This document shows, piece by piece, positions 20,522-31,988 of a DNA stretch of 64,000 nucleotides. A program made the position numbers and the translations under genes. Under the pieces are notes generated by a model. The model was not told the DNA's origin, made no database searches, and saw only the letters and a list, made by a program, of their open reading frames with translations. Each line of letters begins with the position of its first letter. Position 1 is the first letter of the stretch. Source of the DNA: Lineus longissimus (Eukaryota; Nemertea; Pilidiophora; Heteronemertea; Lineidae). Location: assembly GCF_910592395.1 (NCBI RefSeq), contig NC_088308.1, forward strand, positions 15,021,501 through 15,085,500. Reading direction: 5' to 3'.

Positions 20522-21414
20522 TCAGACGCATTTCACTTTCCTGAATTGGCACTGATGCAAATTGTGATTAATACATTTCATGCGGTATAACGGATACTGC
20601 TGCGGCGGTGTCCACAACAGATGACACTGATTTATCGCACACCTGCACATCAACCTTAATCTCGGATCCTTCCGTTGAAGAATGAACAGCAAACAACGCT
20701 TCAGAATCCGAATCTGAATTCGGTGTTTCCACGTAATACGATCGTTGTTTCTTTTGCGATCCTTTAGCACCCCCTTTTGGAGCCGATTGCTCCTCCTTGG
20801 TTCCCTTTTTCGAACGACAAACTTTTTCGAAGTGCAGTGACCAGCTTTTTCGCATTTCCGACACTCCTGCCCCCGTGCGGGGCACTCTGGGTCCCGTCCA
20901 AAGTGACCTTGACGACCACACCTAAAACAACTGCCACCCTTAGCACCGCCTTTTTGAAAACGACTTTTGTCCCTTTTCCCACCGTGGCCTGCTTTAGTGA
21001 CACGATTCACACTTTCGGATTTTTCCTGCTTCACACCAGAACCCATCGACTCTAGCTGATACTCGACAGCTTCTGAGGCACGTGATGTTTGCAACAGTCT
21101 CTCAAGCGTCAAACCTTCTTTTTCTAACAATTTCCTCCTCAGCTTATTGGACAGGCATTTTTCGATAACTTGGTCACGTATGTCCACCTCCGCATTATCA
21201 AAATTACAGTACCTGGCCTGCTTTTTTAGTCTTGCAACGAATTTATCCACGGTCTCACCGTCTTTCTGAGCCATAGCCCTGAACACATGGCGTTCGTAGG
21301 GTTCATTTATCTTGCCAACGAAGTGCCGGTTCAATGTACGCATTGCCTTTTCGTACACATTTGCACGGTCCGGAATGGGGTTGCCATCGCCGTCCAGTTT
21401 AATCGTGGCGGGGC
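20522..21414 (-). pseudogene. Ty3/gypsy gag C-terminal half, zinc knuckles and protease
   Basis: Continues gag from the MULE target site: capsid-like sequence (VDKFVARLKKQARYC), a basic linker, then a first knuckle CFRCGRQGHFGRDPEC and a second CRKCEKAGH that loses its last Cys to a frameshift. In the other frame the protein goes on to a retropepsin-like site (VVDTAAAVSVIP). The usual active-site triplet Asp-Thr-Gly reads Asp-Thr-Ala here, which would impair the protease if real. Confidence 0.8.
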
Positions 21415-21529
21415 GCGAGATTTTTTTTTTGCACGCTATTTTCCACACGTGCTTTTTCCTTCGACCAATCAGCGCTTTGTTTTTGTTCTAATTTTATCCT
21501 CTGGCATTGCGCATCAATTAGACATAGAA

Positions 21530-24500
21530 ATGGCGGACAACGTAATCGTCACCTGTGACCACTGCCCAAAACAATTAGTGGCGAACCCATCAGTTTTAGA
21601 GGTAGGTTAAGGCATGTTTAAGTGGATTGTTGATAGTTTTAGGTTTTTAGATGCAACACACTAGGTAAACCGTGGGAAGTTGAAGAATATTTGGAGAAAC
21701 TGGCACTTTTTTGACTTCTACTTTTCGTACAGCGATACGCAGTGATATTCGATAGAGTGCTTTGTACATTATCAATGTGCGTACATCGTATGTAGGAAAA
21801 GTAATACAAGACAACACAAACTTTGTTGCTGGTCTCCTTGGGCAGGGCACTTAATCACCAGTGCAGAAAGCAAGCATCAAGTCTTACAATGTGGACATAG
21901 ACATAGGTTAAATGTGCATGTATAGTAGGCCCTATAGGAGTCTGACTCACATAGTTAGGTCTATGGGGATGCACGGAGGTGCTGCCTCAGTACTACCGGT
22001 ATTGAATTTTTGCTATTTTTCCCACAGGGTATTCTACCAAATGGCTACAGGCACTCTGTCTGCAGTTTTGAGAGCACACAAGATGGATCTTTCAAAGCAA
22101 AATGTCGCTTGAAGCTGTCAACAGAAAAGGAAGCAAAGGCATGGTTGAAGTCATTTGAAGAGACAAGCCTAAGCACTTATCGGATTCAAAGAACCTATCC
22201 AAACATACGAAACACACACAGGAAAATTGAATACAAGGTAGGCATAGCTGACTACTAGTATACGTCGCAGGTGTTCTGTGATGTAATGAATGGTGGGCAT
22301 CATACATAAGTGGCATGATCAGCATTAGATAGAAACAACCACAGATGAGTAGTTGAAGGGCGGAGTGACCGTTGGTATTGATATGTCAAGATGACATGTA
22401 TAATGCAAACTGTTTGTCATTTAATTATTTTTTACCAATTTTGCAAATTGATTTACGCTGCCAACACTGGACACGCTCCAAGGCTTCTGAAACAGATCAG
22501 AAACAAGGGTAAAAAAACACCAACTGCCCTGCTACTTTAAGGTTGTTCATATTGAAAGATTCCTCCTCACAGAAACTTGGTCCTTACAGGTAGGCTCCAT
22601 CATGTATTGGGACCAGCTAGCTAACAATTTTTAGAGAAAGTTAAGTTTAATGAAATTGTTGAATCAGTTGAACCAAACACTGATAGTATTACTGGACTCA
22701 CAATTAGGTAATGTATCAAATGACTCGGGATTTAATAAACTCCATTCATTTGACTGACAAAATATTTATTTCCAGAGCCAAAGATCCTCATGATGCAAAC
22801 TGTCACATGATAGTCGAACTTGAGCACAAACATAACCATCCGATTAACGCAGCAGATGCACTTCGCCATCGAGATGTCTCCGAAACAGTTGCTGACAAAC
22901 TTTTAGACTTGATTAAGCAAGGATATTCACCTTCCAAAGCCCTAGAGTTGCATAAGTATGACTTACAGATGGAATACGGAGACGACTATGTCTTGAAGTG
23001 TGCCGATAGGTTCATCTGCCCTGATCTTCAATTTTGCTTTAGGTAAGCACATACTTGATCAAACCAGTCCAAAGTTTTACAAGTCTACTGTGTCATGGTC
23101 AAAGTGTACTGAAATGACATGGTGGCAGCTGCTACATATATATCAAAATATTCATTCCAGGTTATACTACAAGGCCTTCAAGAGTAAGTATGGAGAACCA
23201 AAAGGGGAGCAGTTGCTTAAGATGCTGGAAAGTAAGCTGGAGCAGTACAACAGTGACACTGGTCAGAAAAGTGCGGAGTCGAGAGTAGTTGGTGAGAGAG
23301 ATGTTGCTGTGGCCATTGTGACCCCGTTAATGCGCCGTGTCCACGAATTGATTAAACATTCAGCAGAACTTGTATTTATTGATGCTTCAGGAAATATGGA
23401 TCATCAAAGCTGCCGGGTCTTTCTTATTCTTACGCACAGCTGTGCAGGAGGTTTGCCATTGGGAGTACTTATTACCACCAGTGAAAGTACAGAAACAATC
23501 ACCAGTGCACTTGAATTGTACAATTCTTTCTTGGATGACAAGGCATTTTACGGGAGAGGTCCCTCCCCTGGTCCTCAGCTCATAATGACTGATGATAGTG
23601 CAGCAGAGAGACAGGCACTGCAAGCTATGTACCCAGAGGCCATCTTACTCTTGTGTGTCTTCCATGTATTGCAAGCTTTCTGGCGGTTTCTTTGGGATTC
23701 GAAAAATAGTGTTCGTAAGGAGGACAGACCCTCAATTCTTATGCTTCTGAAGGCAATGGTATATGCTGACAGTGTTGACCCTCTAGAAGAAAAGTACGAG
23801 GCTGCAGTGAGAAACCCAGTTCTTCGCCGCTATGAGAATGTTGCCAAGCATCTAGAAGGCATTTATGGTAGGAGAAAGGAATGGGCAATTTGTCATCGGA
23901 GTGATCTAAGGGTTCGCAATAATGACACCAACAACTATGCGGAGGCAGCGATGCGTGTTTTGAAAGACCAAATACTGGACATAACAAGAGCCTACAATGT
24001 TATACAGCTTGCTGACTTCATGATGACCAGACTGGAGTCCTACTTTGAAAGGCGCCTTCTGGACATATGCAACAATCGACTAGACCGTGCCAGTTATTCG
24101 CGATTCCTTCCACACACAGCAACAGGGAAGAAGATTGATGAAGATCGCATTGTCCAAACCAGTGAGATGACATTCACTGTCCCAAGTGAGACTGACAGCG
24201 ATGCAACGTACACCGTGGACATGACAATTGGAGCATGCACCTGTCGGCTGGGAAAGACAGGTAAGAAGCAACAGGCGTTCACTAAATGTGACTTGGTTGA
24301 CAAAAATATGGGATACATCAAAACCTATCAAAAGCAATAGAACATCCAAACACAGTTTGTTCTTGATCCATGTACATTATGTATTTTTGCCGTTTCAGGA
24401 GGTCCATGCAAGCACCAGTTCCTTGTCGTGAAAAAGTATGGTCTCTCCTCCTGGAATTTCATCCCAGTTCATGACTCATCAATGAGAAGATTGATATATC

Positions 24501-25255
24501 AGGTGGCAACTGGCAGCAGTACACCCCCAACTGAAGAATGGTTTCAATCACTGCGCAGACCATTGGTCGAAGTCCTGCCTCAAGTCAACAACACCATTGA
24601 AGAAGCTGTTGAAGTCGACCAGAGTGCTCAAGTGGACATCGTGGAGGAAATGGTTCCAGTCAGACTGGACCATGCTGATGATGCCATGGAATCTGAGGGT
24701 CAACCACCTGCAGATATGGAACACAAAGGTTTTGACTCATCCTCAATGGCATCTCTTACTCTGCAGCGTACACTTCAGAACAGGTTTGACATGAGAGGCC
24801 TCAATAGACCACATCCGTCTACTACAAACTCGGATCAAGGCCTGCCAGCAGGAAGCACATTGTTGAATGACCTGAAGGGTGTGTTCTCTGACTTTGAAGA
24901 GCGCTACAGAGCAAACCCAGAGTACTTTGAAAAACCATTGAGAACCTTTGTAAGACAAGCTGAATCGTTAACCACCAACTCGGCGCTTGTGTCAGCTCTT
25001 GTTTGCTTTGGCAAGTATTCAGGTGCTGGCACTGCCATGGGCAAACGTAAGGTGAAGGGCATGGTAAGTTGCAAAACTATTGGTGTCCAACCCACCGCCC
25101 TTGCGAGAAGGAAAGTTATGGGTGGCACTAAACACCGCCTAGGGAGTGGTAGGCCCTGTAAACTTGATGGTAAAGAAAATGTGAAGCCTAAAAAAAGGAA
25201 ACAGGTTGTCGTGCCGCTGTCTTCCCAAGTGCTTCCTAGGCTCCGCATAATTTAG
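21530..25255 (+). CDS. MULE transposase with SWIM zinc finger, six exons
   Basis: Predicted exons 21530-21601, 22028-22237, 22447-22589, 22776-23042, 23161-24260 and 24400-25255. Phases match at every junction and GT donors are all present. Exon 1 has a CDHC Cys motif. Exon 3 carries RCQHWT and NCPATLRL, a WRKY/GCM1-like or FLYWCH-like metal-binding start completed by HKHNHP in exon 4. Exon 5 is the MULE catalytic domain: VFIDASG (D), IMTDDS (D), CVFHVLQAFWR (C-H) and NNYAEAAMRV (E). The exon 5-6 junction builds the SWIM finger CTCRLG ... GPCKHQ. The C-terminus is acidic, then Lys/Arg-rich. Two defects: an in-frame TAA at 22510-22512 in exon 3, and AA instead of AG at the exon 3 acceptor (22445-22446). 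It catalyses cut-and-paste of its own TIRs when intact. Confidence 0.85.
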
Positions 25256-25860
25256 TCAGGTGTGTTCAAAATAATGAAGCACTGGGGAAGACCCATTCAG
25301 CTAAGCTGTAATTCTGCCAGTAATTCTGCTACAGGTTTTCTGCGTCTTCATCTGTTAATGGCAGTATGAGTACCTTGTTCACAAATTGGTTTACTTTGTA
25401 TTTTTGTAACAATTCTGGTTTTATTTTACATGTAACCTAGCTCGGGGCTGCTCAGGATAACAGCAAATACAATGGCAGTCTGTTAAGTAATAAAAATTAC
25501 AATTGATTACCAATTAGTCAGTGTTATGTTTGATTCACACATTTGATTTCAGTGAATGCTTAGTAAAAAGGTCACTGTTGCTCCTCTTATTGTTGAGGTT
25601 TCACTTCAAGAGAGTTGCTGATGATTTAGGCAACAACCCACAACAGCTGTGGTCTTGTTAGCAAAGCTTGGTCTTGTTCACGAGGTTGGCCTCAGACTTT
25701 GTTTAAGTCACAGTCCATCGAAATCTGCCCATCCCATCCCTTAGTAGAATTGCCCTTAGTCGATCAAAACAAATGCACGTGTCTGAGGCTATTTATGTCA
25801 CCGCGAAACGCCGAAAACTGCCGAGGGCAATTCCCGAAGAAATGACATCATCGATTCGGT
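25256..25860. other. MULE 3' untranslated and subterminal region
   Basis: Between the transposase stop and the right TIR; no second gene. An AATAAA-like AGTAATAAAAATT at about 25485 may serve polyadenylation. Confidence 0.5.
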
Positions 25861-25956
25861 CAGAGGATAAAATTAGAACATAAACAAAGCGCTGATTGGT
25901 CGAAGGAAAAAGCACGTGTGGAAAATAGCGTGCAAAAAAAATTTCGCTGGCGGGGC

Positions 25957-26161
25957 CAGGGTCGACCAAAGTTTCAAAGAGTTCCTGCACCTCTGGCCCA
26001 GCAGAGTGCAAGAGTAGGGCCTTCTTCTGTGGGGCCGCATCGACGCCCTTGGCCTCCACAAAATATTCGAATGATTTCCGCCAGCGGGGACCGACGGCTG
26101 CGGCATTTCCTGCCAAATCAAACCTCTCGACGGCTAATAACTCGCCTGATGACAACGCCAT
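25957..26161 (-). pseudogene. Ty3/gypsy gag N-terminal part (upstream of the MULE insertion)
   Basis: Starts at Met 26161, about 45 bp inside the 5' LTR. N-terminal gag with WRKSFEYFVEAKG and KKALLLHSAGPEVQELFETL, a standard gypsy capsid start. It ends at DPGPA where the MULE target site begins, and the same frame continues at 21405. Confidence 0.85.
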
Positions 26162-26192
26162 GGCTTCTACTCACTCAGTGACAGTTCGCCTT

Positions 26193-26203
26193 CCTCGTCG
26201 CCA
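26193..26203 (-). other. Primer-binding site, candidate tRNA-Ser(GCU)
   Basis: TGGCGACGAGG on the minus strand, one base inside the 5' LTR. It complements the 3' end CCUCGUCGCCA of animal tRNA-Ser(GCU) from memory of that tRNA; the match should be checked against the species' own tRNAs. Confidence 0.65.
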
Positions 26204-26204
26204 A

Positions 26205-26375
26205 TGTTATGTATACCAATAAACATATCTTCAAGGTATAATAACGTGGTTTATTTCACCATACGAAAGTTACAAACTGGCTCATCGCGCCAGGCTTACA
26301 GAAGACAACGAAATTCCACAGAACATATTATGCGACTATTACGACAGTATAACGGGTGTGTCTACAAACACCACA
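26205..26375 (-). repeat. 5' LTR
   Basis: 171 bp, followed by TSD GAGTC at 26376-26380. Contains the element's presumed promoter; no TATA call was made. Confidence 0.95.
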
Positions 26376-26380
26376 GAGTC

Positions 26381-28262
26381 ATGATCTTGTTCTTTTCAAC
26401 AAAAAGCTCGATTCGGTTATTTAGAACATTAGCCTACTGAAAAGTTTATCTAAGCAACTATTAATGGTTATTCCTCTATAGTTGCCAGGGTCAGATCGAT
26501 CACCAGTCTTATAAATATTGGCAATATAACCTTTACTCCATTGTTCAGGATAGCAACCCTTTTGTAGAATAGTATTAAAAATCTTGGCAAAACAATTAGC
26601 CAGAAGAGGCATGGACGACTTCAACATATCATTTGAAATACGATCTAACCCCACCGCCTTGCCTCTTTTGAGGCTTTTGGCAGCTTTCGAAACTTCATCA
26701 CCCGTGATTTTACTGTCAAGAGTCGAGAAAAACGGTTCATTTTCTAAATTTTTAATATGGGGAGTTTCTGGAGGTGAATCTAAAAGCATTTCATAATGTT
26801 TTTTCCACTGCTCCATAGAAATAGTAGAATTACCATGAATGGGTGATTTTGGCTTGGAGTTTCTCAGTTCCTCCACTACTTCCCAATATCCTTTGGGATT
26901 TGATTCAGATATATCTTTTAGTTTGGTGACAAGAGAGTTCCGGTACATTTGCTCTTTAATTTTGACATTTTTCTAATAAAGTTTCTTGTAACTGAAAAAT
27001 CTTGCTCGGACACTATTGTCGAAAGGAGAACTTATCAGGTCTTCACCTAACCTTTTGAGAGATATTTTCATAAGTACCAAGTCTCTATCAAACCATTTTG
27101 CATTTGGACGAGATTTCTTGAGTTTAGACAAAGGTGATCTCTTATTCACATGTACAACTTTACCAGCTTTAATGGCAGCTTTAATAAGGTTACTCTCTAA
27201 GTCTCTGACATGTTGATTTATATCAGCTTCATACACATTTGAATCATCAATTGTTTTAATAAATTCCAGGAAAAATGAGCCCTTTATTTCATCGATGAAC
27301 AAACTTTCCGAGGACTCATCCAAGTTTATACCCTCTGGGACTGGTACAGAATTTACCTCCTGTAGAGGAGTAGGGGGCACATTGCCACAAAGTTCTAAGC
27401 ACATAGAAATCATACAATGATCAGAAATTGCCTCAAAAGAGTTGTGAACTTTGAAATATTGAACTTGAGGCAAAAGAGTTGACTGTACTACTGCATAGTC
27501 TACCACACTGCTACCATTGTACTTATGGCATGTAAATTTACCACCAGTGTCTCCTAGAGTTCTACCATTTAAAATTCTTAAGCCTGAAGAAGCACAAATA
27601 TCAAGAAAAGTGGTCACATAATCCTTTGGTGAAACCGTTTTATCACAAATCTGACGCTCAGACTGAAAACTTGCGTCATCAATTATGTAACTGTTGGGAA
27701 CAGGAGTATAAATATTATCATCATTTTGAATGAAGTCATCTAGGGTCCCAGTCCTTGTGTTCATATCCCCAAATATAATTACTCTTCCTGATTGATTATA
27801 AAGTTCAGTTTCTTCTTCTAAAATATCCCGGCAATGCTTGTAAGTCGTTTCGGACTGAATAAGAGGAGTATTGAGGGCTTACATAAACGTAACATATTGA
27901 TACATTAAAATCATAGTTTGTACAGCTTTTGTCAATAGTTACCCAAATTATGTCATTTGATTTGCTGGAGGAAAAAGTAACATATCTCTTTAAATAATCC
28001 TTTACAAGAAAGGCAACGCCCCCAGATCCTTTTTTTGCTTTGTGATGTTTGATTCTATTAGATTGAAAAGATTGATAGCCATCCAGGAAAACTGAGTTCT
28101 TTTCAATAGCATGAGTTTCTGTAAGACATATGATATCAACTCCATCAATTTCATCAAGAAAAGTAGAGTCTTGAAGTTTTGAACCCAGGAGTTTTTGATG
28201 TTAGTCCCTCAATATTCCAATGTCCGAGAGTCAATGATTTCTTTCTATCCACATTATTCATA
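26381..28262 (-). pseudogene. LINE B, 5' half (endonuclease and N-terminal RT)
   Basis: Starts at a Met near 28261 followed by LTLGHWNIEGLTSK, the first block of an APE-type endonuclease. Then CLTETHA (catalytic Glu), NTRTG (after 27764), VVDYAVV and the terminal SDHCMI (catalytic Asp-His). A linker leads to the RT start (26948-26421): AVGLDRISNDMLK, WSKGYIANIYKTGDRSDPGNYRGI. It stops at the gypsy TSD and resumes at 17461. Frameshifts near 28200 and 27870-27760 disrupt the endonuclease, and a stop lies at about 26973-26949. Combined length with the 3' half is about 3.8 kb. Confidence 0.85.
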
Positions 28263-29520
28263 AGCATATACCCATGGAGCGGGCAAAGTTGAAATGTAAT
28301 ATACATTAGTTAAATGGGCACGATGATTGAACTACATTAAATTTCTAACGTTACTGAAGTTTTATTAAAGGTTAAACACGAAATGAACTGCATTTAGGGA
28401 CTCATTGCTGCTATCTACATGCAACCCCCAATAGATTGATTGGAGTACGCTATTTTGCACAATGCATTGAGACCTGTGACAGCAGGTCCTGTTCCAAATA
28501 AGGGCCTCACATATTAGGCATATCACCTACCCACTCCCGTACCCAATGCCACTGTCGGACCAAAGCCAGGCGCATGGAGCAGTTTGCATGGAGAGATGCA
28601 GAACGCAATTCAAACTGACAACATCAATCAGTAAAGAATAAATCAAAGAGCAAGCGCTGGCCACTGTACATATTTTGTCCATCCTGGCATAACTGTTTAT
28701 TGATACCCTGACTGCATGTTCCGGTAGGCCACCCTGCAGAATTTGCCTTATCACTCCGGTCAGTGTTTCTCGAATAGAACTAAAATAGAATAGGCTAATC
28801 ATTAATCTCCCTGCTAATACCCTGCATCATGGACCAGGTTGTATAGCACTACATACGTGCTGGAAGCTAATATTGATGTGGCAGGGAGAATATGCGTGAA
28901 GTTTGTGTATGCTTTTGAGAATGAGCGGAGCTCTCCAGTCGACGTGCTCTCTGAAAAGTTGTTATTTATTCCAAAACCACCAAGATATTCGACGTATGAC
29001 ACCCTCAGTGACACTCTTACTTATGATCCACACCTACGAAGCCAAAAGTTGCAAGAATTCGACGCATTTCCGAGGCCCAATTTTGAAACAAAAATCGCCT
29101 CCTATTTAGCGGCCACAACGCGCATTATAGTATAGATTTACATGTAACAGTACTGGTTTGATTTACCTTTGATATCTATTATATATGTACAATAAACAGT
29201 GAACACAATACAATAGTACTCCGCAAAAGGGAGAGAACAATGTAACGTAAGAGAGAACTAGAAATATCGACCTAGATCAGGCAGTGCAATATGACATAAA
29301 GTGCAATCATTAATTTCAAATTGTCATTAGGATACCTCATTATTCTAAAGAAGACCAGAGGGAGTGTTATATTTCTTAAACATCACTATATTCACATCAT
29401 TAACGTTTACGAACAACCTTTGCAAATAGAGAAATCAAATTCTCAATGTCATTGTTTGAGTTGTCATTGTTTGAGTTGTCATGGTTCTTGAACGGAGGGG
29501 GAGAGGGGGACCTCTGTTTG
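28263..29520. other. No gene recognised
   Basis: A plus-strand frame at 28839-29135 (98 aa, SSPVDVLSEKLLFIPKPPRY) shows no known domain. No ORF1 for LINE B was found upstream of its endonuclease. GAGTTGTCATTGTTT is repeated at about 29448-29480. Confidence 0.4.
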
Positions 29521-29936
29521 TCAGATTCCCACGTATTCCTTACGACGCGATTGACTGAGCGGTTGGGGGGTAACACGATGCGTTTCCTTGGTGTAGTATC
29601 GGAGAGTCTTCTTGATAGATGAGGCTAGAGCTGCAGTGCCTACAGATGACAGATGTAGGCCCACAAACCGGTCCCTGAAGTTGAACGACTGCCTATAATT
29701 CACAACTTCATTTGTGATCAGATAGACGTCGAACATCTTACAGATGTCATATAGGGCATCATTTGCATCTGGTATTCTCTCGTCTAGTTGTTTGTCATCT
29801 CTTCTCGGGGGGAGCGCAATCATGTGCAGGGCAGAGGCGGAGTGCACAGCCTGCACGATCTTCACTAGCGCCCGACTCGTATTTTCGATGCATGATATCG
29901 CAAGAGTCACCTGCACCAATGTTATTAGTGCCAAAA

Positions 29937-31988
29937 GGGTTATTGTCGTCCTGGGTGATGCACAATATCACCCAGCCTCTATCTGGGTGATGCACAACAT
30001 CACCCAGGGTGATGTTATGCATTCGTTTCGCTATTGGTGACGGGGTTGTCGAATCGGTGGACGTGGAAATGTAGTCACGGCCAAAAAAAAATGGCGGCCG
30101 TTCATCTGGTTCATCAGCGCGACTTGAAACATCATTTGGCAGCTATTCCCGAAGTCGAAAGGGCATCTTTAGTTGCCAAAGGACGGGAAATCAAACAAAA
30201 ATATGTGCGTTTAACAAATAAACATGAGAAAGGTGCCGAGGATTTATTTGCTGTGTGTGGTCGTCTACGGTATATAGCAGAAGTAGAGACAAGACCACTA
30301 ATGAATATTCATAGGTTGGAGGGTCGAGGCCTATCAATTAGACGAGTGCATGTTTTTAACTCTCAAGTACATATTTGGAGAGGTATTGAAAAAATATTTG
30401 TTGTGGCAAGTCTACAGATATAAAGAAATTATTTGATGAAAAAATTAATTTCGAATTTTGCTAATTTGGTAATAGGGGGCGTATTTTGAGTTTTTTCTGC
30501 CAGTTGGCTGAAAAGAGTGGAAATATCAAAGTCTGTCTAATTTGTCGATTATCAAAAAATTTCCGTGGTCAATCACCAGTTTATTTTTCACCATTTACTT
30601 GCCCGACTGTCCGGAATAACATAATCTAAATTTCAGATTCACAACCCCACGCATTATTTGATGCGTCGCGGTCAAACATTGACAATTTAACTGCTAAAAG
30701 GCTTAAAAAATCAATTGTGGTCTTGTCTCAGTACCATGCTACGATTTGACAACCTCGTCACCAATCGCGAAACGAATGCGCAAAATCACCCAGGGTGATG
30801 TGGCAGGCGGTATTTGCACCACGCCACCACGGGCACCACGCGACCACCACGCCACCACGCGAACAGGCGGAGCGATCATAATGACGATATCAAAACAGAC
30901 CATCCGACCACAGACACTTGAGAGTTGTGGTTACACCTACCAATTATAGATGGCATGTTGGTATACTGCGTTGTTGCCTGACGGGATTTACGAGTATTTA
31001 TTACTTGTTAATGGCATTCGCAAAAAGCAGGGCTATTATTAAGCCGCTACACATCCGTGTCCAACCGTTTGTCATGAGAGATCTTATCACACCATTATTG
31101 TTATCACAATACTGTCACTGCGGAGAAAGTATAGATCGGAGACCTATTATTGCGAATTCGTGTTGTACAGAGACTTGTCCATTAAAGGGGCACTATAGGC
31201 AGCATCTTGGTAGGCAACATAAAGTTACACAAAGTAGCCAGTGAGTCTCTCACCTCTCACAGTTTGTCCTAACCTAGTCACGCCTGTAACAGGGATACAT
31301 TCAGTGATGAATCAAATAAGACCTAATGCCCTTACTCTGTTTATAAGTCAGGTAAAGTTGGTCAATTTGACCCCCTGCTCCTACATAGTCCCCCTTTAAT
31401 GGGAAACTATAGGCAACAGCTAGGTAGGCAAGATAAAGTTACACAAAGTCGCCAATAAGGGTCTCGCACACAACAGTATGTTGAAACTATGCACACGTGT
31501 TCGAGTGAGTGATAAATCTAACTCCTCCCCCCCCCCCCCCCCCCCCCAACCCACCCCACCCAAACGAACGGCCACCCCTTTAAAGGGAGACTATATAACC
31601 CACTCGTACTCGTATGGTTTTTGCAGGTCAGTCGTCAGTTGGAGTAGGTCTAGTTACTCAACGGTAATTCAGTACGTATTTCCGTAGTTGGCTTACGCCT
31701 TTATTCCAATAATCCCAAGAACGGGCATCAGAGAAGCTAGGATAGCAGCCAACGCCATCTATAATTGTTCCAAGAAACCATGATCCAATGAATCGACCGC
31801 TATTTTGATATCGTCATTATGATCGCTCCGCCTGTTCGCGTGGTGGTCGCGTGGTGCCGTGGTGGCGTGGTGCAAATACCGCCTGCCGGGTGATGTCACG
31901 TGCATGCACAATATCACCCAGGGTGATGTTATGCATCGCCAGATAGAGCCTGGGTGATATTGTGCATCACCCAGGACGACAATAACCC
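29937..31988. mobile_element. ~2.05-kb foldback element with nested inverted repeats
   Basis: TIRs: left GGGTTATTGTCGTCCTGGGT at 29937-29976 continues into GATGCACAATATCACCCAG and is matched exactly in reverse complement at 31950-31988, with imperfect extension to about 65 bp. Inside are two further inverted pairs: 30009-30056 with 30742-30790 (ATGCATTCGTTTCGC), and about 30789-30895 with 31798-31905 (ACCACGCGAACAGGCGGAGC). Flanks carry GTTATTAGTGCCAAAA at 29920-29936 and GTTATTAGTCCCAGCCAAAA at 31995-32016, a possible long target duplication. No transposase recognised. Confidence 0.75.
30091..30423 (+). CDS. Unrecognised frame inside the foldback element
   Basis: Start in the context AAAAAAATGGCGGCC (30091). 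About 110 residues, rich in His, Lys and Arg: HLVHQRDLKHHLAAIPEVER, then KYVRLTNKHEKGAEDLF and CGRLRYIAEVE. No domain was identified. It lies within the inner inverted pair 30009-30790, so it may be the first exon of that inner element's gene, or chance. Confidence 0.3.
   Translation: MAAVHLVHQRDLKHHLAAIPEVERASLVAKGREIKQKYVRLTNKHEKGAEDLFAVCGRLRYIAEVETRPLMNIHRLEGRGLSIRRVHVFNSQVHIWRGIEKIFVVASLQI

Larger units (their letters stand above)
21415..25947 (+). mobile_element. Autonomous-type MULE, 4,533 bp, 9-bp TSD, inside the gypsy gag
   Basis: TIRs of about 88 bp: left 21415-21503 and right 25861-25947, beginning GCGARATTTTTTTT then GCACGCTATTTTCCACACGT, nearly identical. TSD TGGCGGGGC at 21406-21414 and 25948-25956. 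The gag reading frame on either side is collinear across one TSD copy, confirming the exact boundaries. A single plus-strand gene fills the element. TIR identity is very high, so the insertion is recent; it must postdate the gypsy element that hosts it. Confidence 0.95.
17467..26375 (-). mobile_element. Ty3/gypsy LTR retrotransposon inserted in LINE B, TSD GAGTC
   Basis: Two 171-bp LTRs (17467-17637, 26205-26375) differ at one position (G17488 / T26226). The 5-bp TSD GAGTC is present at 17462-17466 and 26376-26380. Minus orientation is shown by the primer-binding site beside the right LTR and the polypurine tract beside the left. Without the nested MULE the element is about 4.4 kb. LTR near-identity means a recent insertion, yet the coding region has an internal pol deletion and frameshifts. 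It was therefore either mobilised in trans or damaged very recently. Confidence 0.95.

Noticed and set aside
22615-22712. Extra MULE exon between exons 3 and 4 (TTTTTAG acceptor, TTAG/GTAATG donor)
   Set aside because: Exon 3 joins directly to 22776 in phase and restores the AKDPHDANCH block; the middle piece adds no conserved sequence.
22092-25248. Minus-strand frames across the MULE gene
   Set aside because: Shadows of the plus-strand transposase exons.
31478-31687. Pro-rich frame
   Set aside because: Caused by the C-run near 31527-31550.
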